This document shows, one piece after another, positions 5,672-5,705 of a DNA stretch of 5,705 nt (the stretch's first letter is position 1; each line of letters opens with the position of its first letter). The translations under genes and the position numbers were made by a program. Source of the stretch: JBEGTT01 sp041179245 (lineage in GTDB: Bacteria; Pseudomonadota; Gammaproteobacteria; Burkholderiales; Rhodocyclaceae); the NCBI GenBank assembly GCA_041179245.1, contig JBEGTT010000107.1, positions 1-5,705 of the forward strand, read 5' to 3'. The notes under the pieces were generated by a model. The model worked only from the letters and a program-made list of their open reading frames with translations. It searched no databases and had not been told where the DNA came from.

Positions 5672-5705
5672 ATGCAAAAGAAAATTATCGCTCTGGCAGT
5701 TGCTG
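5672..5705 (+). CDS. Start of an exported protein, probably an outer-membrane porin (3' end outside window)
   Basis: Only the first 11 codons are present: MQKKIIALAVA and one further base. A short Lys-Lys N-region followed by a hydrophobic run is the beginning of a Sec signal peptide, and this exact style of opening is common in betaproteobacterial general porins of the trimeric, 16-stranded type. The ATG follows GGAGA (5659-5663) with 8 nt spacing. The preceding 218 nt are free of plus-strand genes and carry a CRP-like palindrome and a leader hairpin, which fits a regulated envelope gene. The product cannot be confirmed from so few residues; another periplasmic or outer-membrane protein is possible. 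Confidence 0.6.
   Translation, partial: MQKKIIALAVA

Overview
The window looks like chromosomal DNA of a betaproteobacterium, probably of the Rhodocyclales (Dechloromonas/Azonexus/Propionivibrio-like). This rests on the GC-rich, long-form purL, the small orphan ParA, and a rightmost gene starting MQKKIIALAVA behind a good ribosome binding site, the usual opening of betaproteobacterial porin signal peptides. The taxon is an inference, since no search could be run.

Layout, left to right. (1) 1-2507, plus strand: the C-terminal 834 residues of PurL (FGAM synthase, de novo purine synthesis), whose 5' end lies outside the window. (2) 2547-3167, plus: a 206-residue orphan ParA/MinD-type ATPase, 39 nt behind purL and without a ParB. 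(3) 3175-3221: a hairpin with T-runs on both sides, serving as a shared terminator for the converging parA and the next gene. (4) 3220-4368, minus: a 382-residue protein with a degenerate receiver domain, a GAF-like middle and a helical C-terminus, started from TTG behind a near-perfect Shine-Dalgarno. (5) 4448-5275, plus: a four-helix membrane protein with a C-terminal SAM-dependent methyltransferase domain, divergent from gene 4. (6) 5241-5453, minus: a 70-residue protein with a C-terminal membrane helix, resembling small DUF1640-type proteins, overlapping the methyltransferase tail-to-tail by 35 nt. (7) 5454-5671: a 218-nt divergent intergenic region holding a terminator-like hairpin reading leftward, a CRP-type palindrome, a small hairpin and an imperfect direct repeat. 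(8) 5672 to the end, plus: the first residues of an exported protein, probably a porin.

PurL is housekeeping and clearly more GC-rich than what follows it. From parA onward the genes are accessory in character and lie in alternating orientation, so they do not form one operon. No CRISPR array, insertion sequence, tRNA or rRNA is visible. The parts most worth following are the pseudo-receiver protein, in which every catalytic receiver position appears replaced or shifted, the orphan ParA, and the regulatory region in front of the porin. I see no convincing new multi-gene system. A functional link between the ParA and the pseudo-receiver protein is possible but rests only on adjacency.
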